Source: Loktanella sp. (lineage in GTDB: Bacteria > Pseudomonadota > Alphaproteobacteria > Rhodobacterales > Rhodobacteraceae). Taken from it: a DNA stretch of 64,000 nt. The translations under genes and the position numbers were made by a program. The stretch spans positions 124,001-188,000 of the forward strand of contig JAFPBO010000051.1 in assembly GCA_017390475.1 (NCBI GenBank). The letters are read 5' to 3'. The first letter of the stretch is position 1. Each line of letters opens with the position of its first letter. A model generated the notes under the pieces. The model did not search any database, was not told the DNA's origin, and was given only the letters and a program-made list of their open reading frames with translations. Of this stretch, positions 44,258 through 53,477 are shown piece after piece.

Positions 44258-44396
44258 ACACGGATTTCAGCCCCCAAAATATAAAACCAAGCAATAACAA
44301 ATGCTTAGGGGGGGTATCGAAAGTCTAAAACTTACTGCTGGGGGACCGGCGGATTGGGGAGAAAAAACCCCATCCACAAAATGGGGAATAAAGATC

Positions 44397-44780
44397 ATGG
44401 CAGGCAGGCCAAGACTGCCGATTGAGGTGGCAAAGATTACCGGCGCGGTCGCCAAGAACGCGGGCCGGTTCAAGGATAGGGCGGCACCGCAGGTTAAATC
44501 GCTGGGGCTAGCGCCTAAGCGGTTCAGCGGAGCGCAGCGTGAAATGTGGGACGAGTTCAACGCAGACTTTCCGTGGTTGGGCCGGTCAGATCGCGGCATC
44601 GTCAGCTTGGCGGTTTTGCTCCAATGGCAAATTGAAATGGCAGGAGAGGAAGCAACGCCTCCGATGATCGCGCAGATGCGTTTGCTGCTGTCGTCTATGG
44701 GTGGAACGCCGGTTGACAGATCGAAAGTGAAAGCACCGGATGAAGAAGACGAAGACCCCGCCGAAAAGTTCTTCAACTGA
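44397..44780 (+). CDS. terS: Terminase small subunit
   Basis: A 127-residue protein, starting MAGRPRLPIEVAKITGAVAK at 44397, with the P27-type arrangement (LAPKRFSGAQREMWDEFNAD) and an acidic C-terminus (EEDEDPAEKFFN). It recognises phage DNA for packaging. It overlaps the large-subunit gene by 41 nt. Confidence 0.8.
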   Translation: MAGRPRLPIEVAKITGAVAKNAGRFKDRAAPQVKSLGLAPKRFSGAQREMWDEFNADFPWLGRSDRGIVSLAVLLQWQIEMAGEEATPPMIAQMRLLLSSMGGTPVDRSKVKAPDEEDEDPAEKFFN

Positions 44781-46533
44781 TCCGGTCACTGCCTACGCGC
44801 AAGCTGTTGTTGCAGGCGAGATAGTCGCGGGGCCGCATGTTCGGGACGCTGCGGCGCGGCACCTGCGGGATCTGGTCGAGGGGCCGAAGCGCGGGCTGGT
44901 CTGGGACGTTGAAGCGGCGGAACGGTTCTTTGATTTTTGCCGTACTGTGCTGCGATTGAGCGAAGGCCAGTTTGACGGTGTGCCGTTTGAATTGCAGCCT
45001 TCGCAAAAGTTCATCTGCGGTTCGCTGTTTGGCTGGAAGTGGAAAACATCAGGCAAGCGCCGGTATCGTCGGGGGTATATCGAGCAAGGCAAGGGCAATG
45101 GCAAGTCGCCAATGGTTGGGGCAATCGGGCTATACGGTTTGGTCGCTGATGGTGAAGCCGGCGCGCAGATTTACGCGGCTGGCGCGACTAAGGAACAGGC
45201 CAGCATCTTGTTCCGCGATGCGGTCAACATGGCTGACAAGGCACCGGCACTAAACCGCAACCGCATCCGGCGCAGCGGCGGGCCGGGGCGCGAATATAAT
45301 CTGGCGCACGTCAAGTCGGGCAGTTTCTTTCGCCCGGTGTCGCGCGAGACAAAAAAAACAGGTTCAGGGCCGCGACCACATTTCGCTTTGTGCGACGAGG
45401 TGCATGAACACCCTGACGGCGGCGTGATCGAAATTCTAGAACGCGGGTTCAAGTTCCGCGAACAACCGCTGCTGATAATGATTACCAACAGCGGATCGGA
45501 CCGGAAAAGTATCTGCTGGCAGGAACGCAAACACGCGGTAGCGGTAGCGGCTGGCGACGTGGAAGACGACACGGCCTTCTCATATGTGTGCAGTCTTGAC
45601 GAAGGGGACGATGCGTTCAACGATCCGTCCTGCTGGATCAAGGCAAACCCGCTTTTGGGCGTGACGATTACGGAAGACTACCTAGCGATCCAAGTCAAAC
45701 AGGCCAAGGATATCGCGGCCAAGGCCAACGGCATCCGGCGCTTGCACTTCTGTGAATGGACCGACGCTGAAAGCGCGTGGATCAGCCGGGCGATGTGGGA
45801 AAGCATCGAAGACGCCAGCCTAGAGATTGACGATTTCGCGGGAAAGCGCTGCTACGCGGGGCTGGACCTTTCGGCCAAGGCTGACCTTACGGCCAAGGCG
45901 CTGATCTTTGAAGACGGCCACGCGGAAGATGGCAAGCCCAAGTTTGCGGCGTTTGTTCATGGCTACACGCCAGCGGATACGTTGCGCGCGCGGTGCGAAA
46001 AGGACGGCGCGCCCTACGATCTGTGGGCAGATGCCGGATACATTACGGCGGTTCCAGGCAAGAAAACCCGGCTGGACTTTGTGGCGCAAGACTTGCTGGA
46101 CGATGCCGAGGCATACGATCTGGATTTCGTGGCCTACGATAACTTTCTGATCGCTGATTTTGAGGCGATTGTGGGCGACATGGGCGGCAGCTTGCCAATG
46201 CTGGACCATCCGCAAGGGTGGAACAAGCGCAAGCGGGAAGCGCCAGACGGGTCAGAGATAACACTCTGGATGCCGGGTAGCATAGACGAATTAGAAACGC
46301 TGATCATGGAAGGCCGCATTCGGGTTCATGTTAACCCGGCTTTGCGGTCGGCGGTCGGCAGCGCGACTTTTGACAGATCACCGTCCGACTTGCGGCGGTT
46401 CACAAAGCACAAAGCAACGGCGCGCATTGACATGGCGGTTGCGCTGGCGATGGGCGTAGGCGCTGCTGTGGCGCGCGCGGAAAATGAAAAAGGCCCCAGC
46501 GTATACGAGACGCGCGGTGTGCTGGTATTTTAA
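44740..46533 (+). CDS. terL: Terminase large subunit
   Basis: A 597-residue motor of the HK97/Terminase_1 type. The Walker A-like motif is IEQGKGNGKSPMVGA, Walker B HFALCDEVHEHPDG, and the nuclease part has CYAGLDLSAKADLTA and DMAVALAMG. It cuts and pumps DNA into the head. The start at 44740 lies in the end of terS; later ATGs would remove only a basic tail. Confidence 0.93.
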   Translation: MKKTKTPPKSSSTDPVTAYAQAVVAGEIVAGPHVRDAAARHLRDLVEGPKRGLVWDVEAAERFFDFCRTVLRLSEGQFDGVPFELQPSQKFICGSLFGWKWKTSGKRRYRRGYIEQGKGNGKSPMVGAIGLYGLVADGEAGAQIYAAGATKEQASILFRDAVNMADKAPALNRNRIRRSGGPGREYNLAHVKSGSFFRPVSRETKKTGSGPRPHFALCDEVHEHPDGGVIEILERGFKFREQPLLIMITNSGSDRKSICWQERKHAVAVAAGDVEDDTAFSYVCSLDEGDDAFNDPSCWIKANPLLGVTITEDYLAIQVKQAKDIAAKANGIRRLHFCEWTDAESAWISRAMWESIEDASLEIDDFAGKRCYAGLDLSAKADLTAKALIFEDGHAEDGKPKFAAFVHGYTPADTLRARCEKDGAPYDLWADAGYITAVPGKKTRLDFVAQDLLDDAEAYDLDFVAYDNFLIADFEAIVGDMGGSLPMLDHPQGWNKRKREAPDGSEITLWMPGSIDELETLIMEGRIRVHVNPALRSAVGSATFDRSPSDLRRFTKHKATARIDMAVALAMGVGAAVARAENEKGPSVYETRGVLVF

Positions 46534-46544
46534 GGCGGGCGCGT

Positions 46545-47831
46545 ATGGGCTATCTGAAAAACTTGCTCAATGCGGCTCTGGGGCAAAAGCCGCAAGCAAG
46601 CACCACCTACGACCTGTCGAATATGACCCATGATGAGGCGCGTGAGTTTTTACGTGTTGGTGGCGCTGTTGAGACGGCTTCCGGCGCACATGTCGGCGAG
46701 ACAAGCGCCATGCGAGTGGCGGCAGCCTGGCGTAGCGTAAACATCATTTCGGGTGTTATGGGTTCGCTGCCTATTGATCTAATCCGTAGGGAATCTGAAG
46801 GTGTTCGCCGACCTGCAGCGGGGCATCCGCTCCGTCGAGTTTTGACCGTAAAGCCTAATCAGTGGCAGACGCCTAACGAGTTCCGCCGCATGATGCAGGC
46901 GCATTTGCTGCTTCGCGGAAATGCCTACGCGATGAAGGTAATGGGTGGCGACAGAGTTTTAGCTTTAATCCCGCTGCATCCAGATCGCGTTGGCGTCGAG
47001 CAGCTAGACGACTATACCATTGAATATAAGGTTTCTCTTAAGGGCGGGCGCTATCTGACACTTCAGCAGAAGGATATGTTTCATCTTCGGGGCATGTCGC
47101 TTGATGGTGTGAAGGGTCTTTCCGTGCTGTCTCACATGCGCGAAAGCCTTGGAATAGCCCTGCAGGCCGAACGCACAAGCGCTAGGCTTATGAAGAACGG
47201 GCAGTTTGTCGGTGGTGTTTTATCACACCCACAAACACTTTCGCCCGAAGCGCATGGTCGGCTAAAAGCATCAATTGATGAAAAGCACTCTGGTGCGGAC
47301 AACGCCGGAAAAATGCTTCTTTTGGAAGAGGGAATGGGTTTCAGCGCTGTCAGCATGACGGCAACCGATCTGCAATTTTTAGAGCAGCGCGACTTTCAGC
47401 GCTACGACATCGCAATGTTTTTTGGTGTTCCGCCTCATATGCTTGGCGCGACAGAGAAGACAACAAGCTGGGGGTCTGGAATTGAGCAGCAGGGTATCGG
47501 GTTTGTAACCTACACGCTGAACGACTGGATTAAGATTTGGGAAGAAGCCTGTAAGCGCGACCTGATCGCAGAGCGCGAATGGGACACGCTTGATGTCAGG
47601 GTGTACACGCAGGGCCTGATGCGCGGCGATGCGAAGGCCCGCTGGGAAGCACACACAAAAGGCCTGCAGTGGGGTGTTATTAGCCCTGATGAAGTTCGCG
47701 CACTTGAAGACATGAACCCGCGTCCTGATGGGCTTGGCGGCGTTTACTACGACCCGCCGAACACTGCTGGCGGCGCAACAGAAGGAGAAGGCGATGAGCC
47801 TCAAGAAACTTCCGCAGCCGCAAGCGTTTGA
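46545..47831 (+). CDS. Portal protein
   Basis: A 428-residue HK97-type portal, the ring through which DNA passes. SAMRVAAAWRSVNIISGVMG, HPLRRVLTVKPNQWQTPNEF, LRGNAYAMKV and FFGVPPHMLGATEKTTSWGS are family signs. It follows terL by 11 bp. Codon use is less GC-rich than in terL. Confidence 0.93.
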   Translation: MGYLKNLLNAALGQKPQASTTYDLSNMTHDEAREFLRVGGAVETASGAHVGETSAMRVAAAWRSVNIISGVMGSLPIDLIRRESEGVRRPAAGHPLRRVLTVKPNQWQTPNEFRRMMQAHLLLRGNAYAMKVMGGDRVLALIPLHPDRVGVEQLDDYTIEYKVSLKGGRYLTLQQKDMFHLRGMSLDGVKGLSVLSHMRESLGIALQAERTSARLMKNGQFVGGVLSHPQTLSPEAHGRLKASIDEKHSGADNAGKMLLLEEGMGFSAVSMTATDLQFLEQRDFQRYDIAMFFGVPPHMLGATEKTTSWGSGIEQQGIGFVTYTLNDWIKIWEEACKRDLIAEREWDTLDVRVYTQGLMRGDAKARWEAHTKGLQWGVISPDEVRALEDMNPRPDGLGGVYYDPPNTAGGATEGEGDEPQETSAAASV

Positions 47832-48651
47832 TCGCCCGCAAGGGTATGCTTGGGATGCTTCATCTGAGGCTATGTCGCACTGGGCTGATAAGCCAATTGC
47901 TGCAGAAGCTGACGATCCAAACACAGTATCGATTTATGGCGTGATCGGTGAGGATATGTTTGATGATGGATTCACCGCGCGGCGAATGGGCGCTGCGCTG
48001 CGATCTATTGGTAGGAATGCTGTAACTGTCAACGTGAACAGCCCCGGTGGCGACATGTTCGAAGGTTTGGCGATTTACAATTTGCTCCGCGAACATCCGG
48101 CGAAAGTTACCGTCAAAGTGATGGGTGTTGCTGCGTCGGCTGCTTCTCTTATCGCTATGGCTGGCGATGAAGTGCAGATGGGAACTGGTTCAATTATGAT
48201 GATCCATAACGCATGGGGCGCTGTCATCGGAAACCGACACGACTTTGCTGACGCGGCCAGCGTTTTTGAAACATTCGATGCATCAATGGCTTCCATCTAC
48301 GCCGCACGTACCGGCATGAAAGAGGAAGACTTGATGGCAATGCTTGATGGACCGAACAAGACTTCAGACGGAACCTACATGACAGCGGCAGAAGCAATCG
48401 AAAAAGGCTTTGCTGACACTGAATTTGAAGGCGCGTCGGGATCAACCGCCAGCGCATCTATCGCACCAGATATCCTTGCTCGGAGGCGGCTTGAAGCTGC
48501 TTTAGCAAAAACAGGAATGCCAAGGTCAGAACGCCGTGCGCTTCTGGCTGACGCAAAGGGGGGCAAGCATGACGCTGCCCCGACCGTCACGCATGACGCT
48601 GACGCTTTATCGGCTGGGCTATCCCAGCTTTTTACCGCAATCAAGTCATAA
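47794..48651 (+). CDS. Head maturation protease (ClpP-like)
   Basis: A 285-residue serine protease of the ClpP/S14 type. VNSPGGDMFEGLAIYNLLRE, the catalytic Ser in MGVAASAASLIAMAGDEVQM and the His in MMIHNAWGAVIGNRHD are visible. It matures the capsid shell. The start at 47794 (GAAGGAG upstream) overlaps the portal by 38 nt. The C-terminal 80 residues may act as a scaffold. Confidence 0.9.
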   Translation: MSLKKLPQPQAFDRPQGYAWDASSEAMSHWADKPIAAEADDPNTVSIYGVIGEDMFDDGFTARRMGAALRSIGRNAVTVNVNSPGGDMFEGLAIYNLLREHPAKVTVKVMGVAASAASLIAMAGDEVQMGTGSIMMIHNAWGAVIGNRHDFADAASVFETFDASMASIYAARTGMKEEDLMAMLDGPNKTSDGTYMTAAEAIEKGFADTEFEGASGSTASASIAPDILARRRLEAALAKTGMPRSERRALLADAKGGKHDAAPTVTHDADALSAGLSQLFTAIKS

Positions 48652-48661
48652 GGAAAAAATC

Positions 48662-49972
48662 ATGACTATGCATCAGAAAATGCCCTTTCGGGGTATTGCA
48701 TCTGTGCGCGCGGATGCCAGCGATCCTGCGGCACTCGTCGGGCAGATCAAATCGGCTTTTGAAGAATTCAAGGCTGCGAATGATCAGCGCATCAAGGCGC
48801 TTGAAACTGGCAAGAGCGATGTTGTTCTTGACCAGAAGGTTGACACGATCAACGCAACTATCACTGAGCTGCAGGGCCAGCTTGCCGATGTAGCTGCTAA
48901 AGCCGCTGCGCGCGGGCTTGGTCAAGGCGGTGGCGACGATGCAGTAGCCAAGGCTGCTGCAGCATTTGCCGCAGAGCGCGGCATCGCAACGGATGTTGAG
49001 GCCTACAAAGGCTATGTATCGGCGCTTGATACGTACTTCCGTCGCGGTGATGCAACGCCAGCGGCTGTTCGCGCTGAAATGTCGGTCGGTTCCGATCCTG
49101 ACGGCGGCTACAGCGTCACCCCGGATATGACGGGCCGTATTGTGCAGCGCGTCTATGAGACTTCGCCCATGCGTCAGGTCGCGTCTGTTGTTGCAATCGG
49201 GACAGACGCGCTAGAGGGTTTCAACGATCTGGATGAAGCTGCAGCTTCTTGGGTTGGGGAAAAGCAGACACGCGATGACACTGCAACGCCAACACTTGGC
49301 AAGTGGTCAATCCCGGTTCACGAACAGGCAGCAATGCCAAAGACCACACAAAAGCTGTTGGACGATTCCATGTTCAACATCGAGGCGTGGCTTTCCGGTA
49401 AGGTTGCTGACAAGTTTGCACGTTCGGAAAACGCGGCTTTCGTCGCAGGCGATGGCAATCTGAAACCACGCGGCTTGTTTGCATACGAAACGCTGGCGAC
49501 CGGAGACACAACGCGCGCATGGGGTAAGTTTCAGCACATCGTGTCTGGCACATCCGGCACGTTGGGGGCAACACCCGGTGATAAGCTGATCGACTTGGTT
49601 TTTTCGCTGAAAGCCTTCTACCGCAACAACGCGAACTGGATGATGTCGCGTTCGATCCTGGCAGATATCCGCAAGATCAAGGACGGCGACGGCAACTATC
49701 TCTGGCAGCCTGATTACACTCAGCGTCAAGGCGGTCTGCTGCTTGGTTACGGCATTGTAGAGGCCGAGGATGTTCCTGCGGCTGCAGCAAATTCCCTCTC
49801 TGTTGCCTTTGGGGATTTCCGTGAAGCCTACACCATCGTGGATCGCACCGGCATTCATGTTCTGCGTGACCCGTTCACTCAAAAGGGTTTCATCCGCTTC
49901 TACACCACCAAGCGTGTTGGCGGCGGCGCGGTGAACTTCGAAGCGGCCAAGTTTCTGAAACTGGCGGCGTAA
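48662..49972 (+). CDS. Major capsid protein (HK97 fold)
   Basis: A 436-residue protein. Residues about 1-110 are the helical delta domain, expected to be removed at maturation; SDPDGGYSVTPDMTGRIVQR begins the mature shell protein. WMMSRSILADIRKIKDGDGN and the C-terminal DPFTQKGFIRFYTTKRVGGG are typical of HK97. AAGGAAAA precedes the ATG at 48662. It is followed by a strong hairpin. Confidence 0.94.
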   Translation: MTMHQKMPFRGIASVRADASDPAALVGQIKSAFEEFKAANDQRIKALETGKSDVVLDQKVDTINATITELQGQLADVAAKAAARGLGQGGGDDAVAKAAAAFAAERGIATDVEAYKGYVSALDTYFRRGDATPAAVRAEMSVGSDPDGGYSVTPDMTGRIVQRVYETSPMRQVASVVAIGTDALEGFNDLDEAAASWVGEKQTRDDTATPTLGKWSIPVHEQAAMPKTTQKLLDDSMFNIEAWLSGKVADKFARSENAAFVAGDGNLKPRGLFAYETLATGDTTRAWGKFQHIVSGTSGTLGATPGDKLIDLVFSLKAFYRNNANWMMSRSILADIRKIKDGDGNYLWQPDYTQRQGGLLLGYGIVEAEDVPAAAANSLSVAFGDFREAYTIVDRTGIHVLRDPFTQKGFIRFYTTKRVGGGAVNFEAAKFLKLAA

Positions 49973-49980
49973 CAGCCACA

Positions 49981-50003
49981 GCGGGGCGTTCGCGCCCTGC
50001 TTT
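49981..50003 (+). terminator. Hairpin with TTCG loop after the capsid gene
   Basis: GCGGGGCG pairs with CGCCCTGC (one G-T pair) around a TTCG tetraloop, followed by TTTCCCTCTC. It lies 8 bp after the capsid stop and probably reduces read-through into later genes. Confidence 0.7.
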
Positions 50004-50033
50004 CCCTCTCTCATATATTGAAAGGATGGTCCA

Positions 50034-50417
50034 ATGCGTGACCTTCAATCGAATATCGGCGTGGTGGCTGCAGTTGCGCCAGCTACGTTGACAGCGACAA
50101 ACACTTCTGCAGCGATTGACCTGCAAGGTTTCAATAGCGCGTGTGTTGTTATCAATACCGGCGCAATCGGAGGCGCAGGCAACTTCACTCCCAAGCTGAC
50201 AGAATGCGACACATCCGGCGGCGTTTATACCGATGTGGCGGCTGGCGATCTTGTCGGCACGTTCCCTGAGGCACTTGAGGCGGCAAGCGTCTACAAGGTT
50301 GGGTACATTGGAAACAAGCGGTTCCTCAAAACCGTTCTGACGCTGAACAGCGGCACTAACATCGCTGCAGGTGCAGTCTTGGTTTTGGGTGATCCTGCAC
50401 AGGCACCAGTTGCTTGA
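50034..50417 (+). CDS. Probable head decoration or head-fibre protein
   Basis: A 127-residue beta-rich protein (LTATNTSAAIDLQGFNSACV, VLTLNSGTNIAAGAVLVLGD). It lies between two terminators directly after the capsid gene. Position and size fit a decoration protein; similarity is not conclusive. AAAGGA precedes the ATG. Confidence 0.6.
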   Translation: MRDLQSNIGVVAAVAPATLTATNTSAAIDLQGFNSACVVINTGAIGGAGNFTPKLTECDTSGGVYTDVAAGDLVGTFPEALEAASVYKVGYIGNKRFLKTVLTLNSGTNIAAGAVLVLGDPAQAPVA

Positions 50418-50425
50418 TAAAAGTG

Positions 50426-50461
50426 GCCCGCGCGCTGGCTTGGTGCGCGGGCTTGCCTTTT
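50426..50461 (+). terminator. Second terminator in the head region
   Basis: GCCCGCGC pairs perfectly with GCGCGGGC around an 11-nt loop, followed by TTGCCTTTT. With 49981-50003 it brackets the decoration-type gene. Confidence 0.7.
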
Positions 50462-50474
50462 CGAAGGAAATAAT

Positions 50475-50993
50475 ATGAACCGAAACGCACCGCCTGTTCT
50501 TGTCACCGCACCTGTTTTGCCAGTCGTGACGCTGGCTGACATGCGCGCGCATCTGCGCATGACGGCTGCTGACGACGACGCGCAGATCGTGGCGATTGAG
50601 CGGGCCGCTGTGGCGCATCTGGACGGCTGGCGCGGTGTGCTTGGCCGGTGCCTGATGCCGCAGACATGGCGGCAGGATTTTGACGGCTGGGGCCGGTTGC
50701 GAATTGCAATGCCGGATGCCGACGATATCACGGTGTCCTATCGGGACGCAGACGGGGCATACCAGCCACAGACAGACGTTGTGACGGGCATTGACGCCCT
50801 TGGGCCATACGTGGACGCCGCAGGCCCTGACACTGGCGCTGTGCGCGTGGAATACGTCTGCGCGATGCCGGTTGAACAACTGGACGGCGCGCGAATGGCG
50901 GTCAAGCTGATGGCCGAGCATCTTTATGACGGGTCGGACCTGTCACCGGCTTTCGGTGCGCTTGTCGCGGCTATGCGGTGGCGGACGGCATGA
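50475..50993 (+). CDS. Head-tail connector protein (gp6-like)
   Basis: A 172-residue protein. VTLADMRAHLRMTAADDDAQ followed by IVAIERAAVAHLDGWRGVLG is the helical start of the HK97 gp6/phiE125 gp8 family that sits under the portal. The C-terminus (LDGARMAVKLMAEHLYDGSD) is typical. ATGA overlap with the next gene. Confidence 0.85.
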   Translation: MNRNAPPVLVTAPVLPVVTLADMRAHLRMTAADDDAQIVAIERAAVAHLDGWRGVLGRCLMPQTWRQDFDGWGRLRIAMPDADDITVSYRDADGAYQPQTDVVTGIDALGPYVDAAGPDTGAVRVEYVCAMPVEQLDGARMAVKLMAEHLYDGSDLSPAFGALVAAMRWRTA

Positions 50994-51220
50994 CTGTTCT
51001 TCACGATTTAGCGCGGGCCGTGGCCGCTGATTTGTCAGATATTGACCGCAAGCAGCTGCGCTTCAATGAAATCGTCGAAACTGCCAAGCTGTTTTATGGC
51101 GCACCGGAAGCCGGTGTTCGCGAGTTGACACAAGCGTGTGACCGAAACTCACCACTTTATGTCGGCAAGCAGCCGATGTGGCAGGTTTTGCGCGAACAAT
51201 ATGGCTGGATGATACCGTGA
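50990..51220 (+). CDS. Small head-region protein
   Basis: A 76-residue protein (LHDLARAVAADLSDIDRKQL). It lies between the connector and head-closure genes with overlaps to both, so it likely belongs to the neck. No family is recognised. Confidence 0.55.
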   Translation: MTVLHDLARAVAADLSDIDRKQLRFNEIVETAKLFYGAPEAGVRELTQACDRNSPLYVGKQPMWQVLREQYGWMIP

Positions 51221-51567
51221 AGGTGCGGCGTTTAGATCGGCTGATCCAATTTCAGCGGGCATCTGTGACTGATGCCGGCTTCGGCCCGGTCGAAGGCGAG
51301 TTTGCGAACCACGGCGCGCCTGTATGGGCAGAGCGTTCGGACGTCAGCGATGGCGAAAAATCAAGAGCCGGAATTGTCGAAGCGTCTTTAATGTCCCGCT
51401 TCAAAATCCGCTACAGCGATTTCGCCGCCGATCTGACGCCAGCGGATCGCTTGGTGACGGAAGGTGTGACGATGAACATTACCGGAATCAAGGAAATCAC
51501 CGAAACGGGCGGGCGCAGACTTCGCCGCGAATGGCTGGAAATATCAGCCACGGCGCGGGCGAGTTAG
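51217..51567 (+). CDS. Head-tail adaptor (head closure) protein
   Basis: A 116-residue beta-barrel type protein. RLDRLIQFQRASVTDAGFGP, APVWAERSDVSDGEKSRAGI and NITGIKEITETGGRRLRREW are the standard order of the SPP1 gp16/HK97 gp7-like family. The start is GTG 51217, overlapping the upstream stop. Confidence 0.85.
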   Translation: MKVRRLDRLIQFQRASVTDAGFGPVEGEFANHGAPVWAERSDVSDGEKSRAGIVEASLMSRFKIRYSDFAADLTPADRLVTEGVTMNITGIKEITETGGRRLRREWLEISATARAS

Positions 51568-51576
51568 GAGAGGCGA

Positions 51577-51822
51577 ATGGTAACGAATATCGGCACTATC
51601 AGCGTCAATGTAAAAAATGACGCTTTGGACGCGATCAACCGTATGGCGGCGCATTTTGAAACTGCCCCCAATGATGATCCGGCCAAGATGGCTATGGCAG
51701 CTTTTGGTGAGATTGACGCCGAAAAGCATCTAATCATCGAAGGCGGGAAAGAAGGCGGTGAATACTTCGTTCGGACCACGCTGTCGCCAGAACTGCAAGC
51801 CATTTGCGATATGGTCCCCTAA
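51577..51822 (+). CDS. 81-residue protein in the neck cluster
   Basis: MVTNIGTISVNVKNDALDAI and a C-terminus YFVRTTLSPELQAICDMVP. It overlaps the gp10-like gene by one base. No family is recognised; it may be regulatory rather than structural. Confidence 0.5.
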   Translation: MVTNIGTISVNVKNDALDAINRMAAHFETAPNDDPAKMAMAAFGEIDAEKHLIIEGGKEGGEYFVRTTLSPELQAICDMVP

Positions 51823-52277
51823 TGGAAATCCGCACAACCGGGTTCAAGGAATTAAACGACGCTTTGGACGAACTAACCAAGGGCGTTGGCAAAGGCGTGT
51901 TGCGCCGGTCGCTGCTAAAGGCTGCGCAGCCGATGGCGGAACTGGCAAAGGGCATGGCACCAGACGATCCGGCAACGGGCGGCTTTGATTTGAAAACGTC
52001 CATCACGGCAGGCACGAAGCTATCCCGCGCACAGACAAAGGCACACCGCAAGATGTTCCGCGATGATCGGGCCGCGGTTGAAGTGTTCGTGGGGCCGGGG
52101 CCGTTGCCGCAGGCGCATTTGCAAGAATTTGGCACAGTGCATCATGCGCCGCAGCCTTACCTTCGCCCGGCATTCGACGCGGACGCCGGGCCATTAATCG
52201 ACAGGCTCGGAGCCGAGATGAGCAAAGAAGTCAAAAAGGCGGTAGGCCGCGCGCGGCGTAAGGCGCTGAAAGGCTAA
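51822..52277 (+). CDS. HK97 gp10-like tail completion protein
   Basis: A 151-residue protein. MEIRTTGFKELNDALDELTK, the basic helix region LLKAAQPMAELAKGMAPDDP, VFVGPGPLPQAHLQEFGTVH and PYLRPAFDADAGPLIDRLG are the gp10 family pattern. It joins the tail to the neck. Confidence 0.88.
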   Translation: MEIRTTGFKELNDALDELTKGVGKGVLRRSLLKAAQPMAELAKGMAPDDPATGGFDLKTSITAGTKLSRAQTKAHRKMFRDDRAAVEVFVGPGPLPQAHLQEFGTVHHAPQPYLRPAFDADAGPLIDRLGAEMSKEVKKAVGRARRKALKG

Positions 52278-52281
52278 CCAA

Positions 52282-52668
52282 ATGAAAATCGAGTTTCGCG
52301 CCCTGCTGGCATCGGCCAGTGGGGTTTCAGGCATTGTTGGCAACCGCATCCATTGGGATGAAAGCCCGCAAGCCACGCCATACCCGCGCATTGTCCTGCA
52401 CGGCATCAGCCGCACGGCGCTGCACACTATGCGGGGAACAGTCAACCTAAAGACGCGCCGGATACAGGTCGATGTTTACACCCTGTCGGCGCAATCAACA
52501 CAGCAATTAGCTGACGCTGTTGAGGCCGTTTTGGACGGTTACAGCGGCGTGAATTTCCAAGGAATCTTTCTCGAAAATATTCGGGACGGACGCGAAAAAG
52601 GCTCAAACGAAGCAGAGCGGCCTTACTTCGCACAACTCGACTTCACCGTAAACTTTCACCAACCATAG
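52282..52668 (+). CDS. DUF3168 tail terminator-like protein
   Basis: A 128-residue protein. LLASASGVSGIVGNRIHWDE, PYPRIVLHGISRTALHTMRG and RIQVDVYTLSAQSTQQLADA match DUF3168, tail-completion proteins that cap the tail tube. Confidence 0.85.
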   Translation: MKIEFRALLASASGVSGIVGNRIHWDESPQATPYPRIVLHGISRTALHTMRGTVNLKTRRIQVDVYTLSAQSTQQLADAVEAVLDGYSGVNFQGIFLENIRDGREKGSNEAERPYFAQLDFTVNFHQP

Positions 52669-52677
52669 GAGGCCCTC

Positions 52678-53106
52678 ATGGCCGAAGCTACCGCCGTAAT
52701 TGGCTATGGGACCACTTTTGCTTTTGGCGATGGTGCTACCCCCGAAGTATTCACCGCGCTTGCCGAGGTGACGGACATCACGCCGCCATCGGACAGCGTA
52801 GATATCATTGAAACAACTCACATGGGTTCACCCAACCGGACGAAGGAGTTCACCGGAGGTCTGAACGATCCCGGCGAGTGTTCTTTCGATATCCACTTCC
52901 TGCCGGGTGTCGGTGACGATGCGCTGATCCAAGCCAAGCGCAACACGGGCTTGAAGGCAAACTACCAGATCACGTATCCGAACGATACGACATGGACCTT
53001 TGCAGGCATCCTGACTGGCTACGCGCCAACTGTGCCGGTGAATGACCGCATGACTGCGACCGTGACGTTCAAGGTCACATCGTCCTATGTTGCGGTGGCT
53101 GACTAA
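52678..53106 (+). CDS. Major tail tube protein
   Basis: A 142-residue tube subunit. GYGTTFAFGDGATPEVFTAL, DITPPSDSVDIIETTHMGSP and the NDTTWTFAGILTGYAPTVPV are typical of siphovirus tail tubes. AGGAGG precedes the start. Its TAA overlaps the next ATG. Confidence 0.92.
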   Translation: MAEATAVIGYGTTFAFGDGATPEVFTALAEVTDITPPSDSVDIIETTHMGSPNRTKEFTGGLNDPGECSFDIHFLPGVGDDALIQAKRNTGLKANYQITYPNDTTWTFAGILTGYAPTVPVNDRMTATVTFKVTSSYVAVAD

Positions 53107-53477
53107 TGGCTAACGCACAGCGGGGCGAAGTTTCGTTGCAGGCCGGTGGGGAAACCTACCGGCTTGCGTTTACCACTAACTCTATCTGCGAACTTGAGGA
53201 CGCAGTGGGCGTGTCTATCACCGTCTTTAATAAGCGTTTTTTAGTCAAGCCTGAAGAGGTAAAACTTTTCGATCTGCGATTGTTGCTTTGGGGCGCAATG
53301 CTTGAACATCATGATGGCGCGACGATCAAGGATGCAGGCAGGCTTATTGACAATGTTGGCTTCGCCCAAGCGGCCCAAGACGCAATGAAGGCTCTCGAAC
53401 TGTATTTTCCAGACCCAGTTGAGGGCAAGTCGGCGGCGGGAAAGCCGAAGGTCAGCAAGCCTCAATCCGCTGGCTAG
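53106..53477 (+). CDS. Tail assembly chaperone, short form (gpG-like)
   Basis: A 123-residue protein. GEVSLQAGGETYRLAFTTNS followed by ICELEDAVGVSITVF is the GTA/HK97 tail-chaperone family. Near its end the slippery heptamer GGGAAAG allows a shift to the -1 frame, which would add the following ORF. The short form ends at TAG 53477. Confidence 0.85.
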   Translation: MANAQRGEVSLQAGGETYRLAFTTNSICELEDAVGVSITVFNKRFLVKPEEVKLFDLRLLLWGAMLEHHDGATIKDAGRLIDNVGFAQAAQDAMKALELYFPDPVEGKSAAGKPKVSKPQSAG

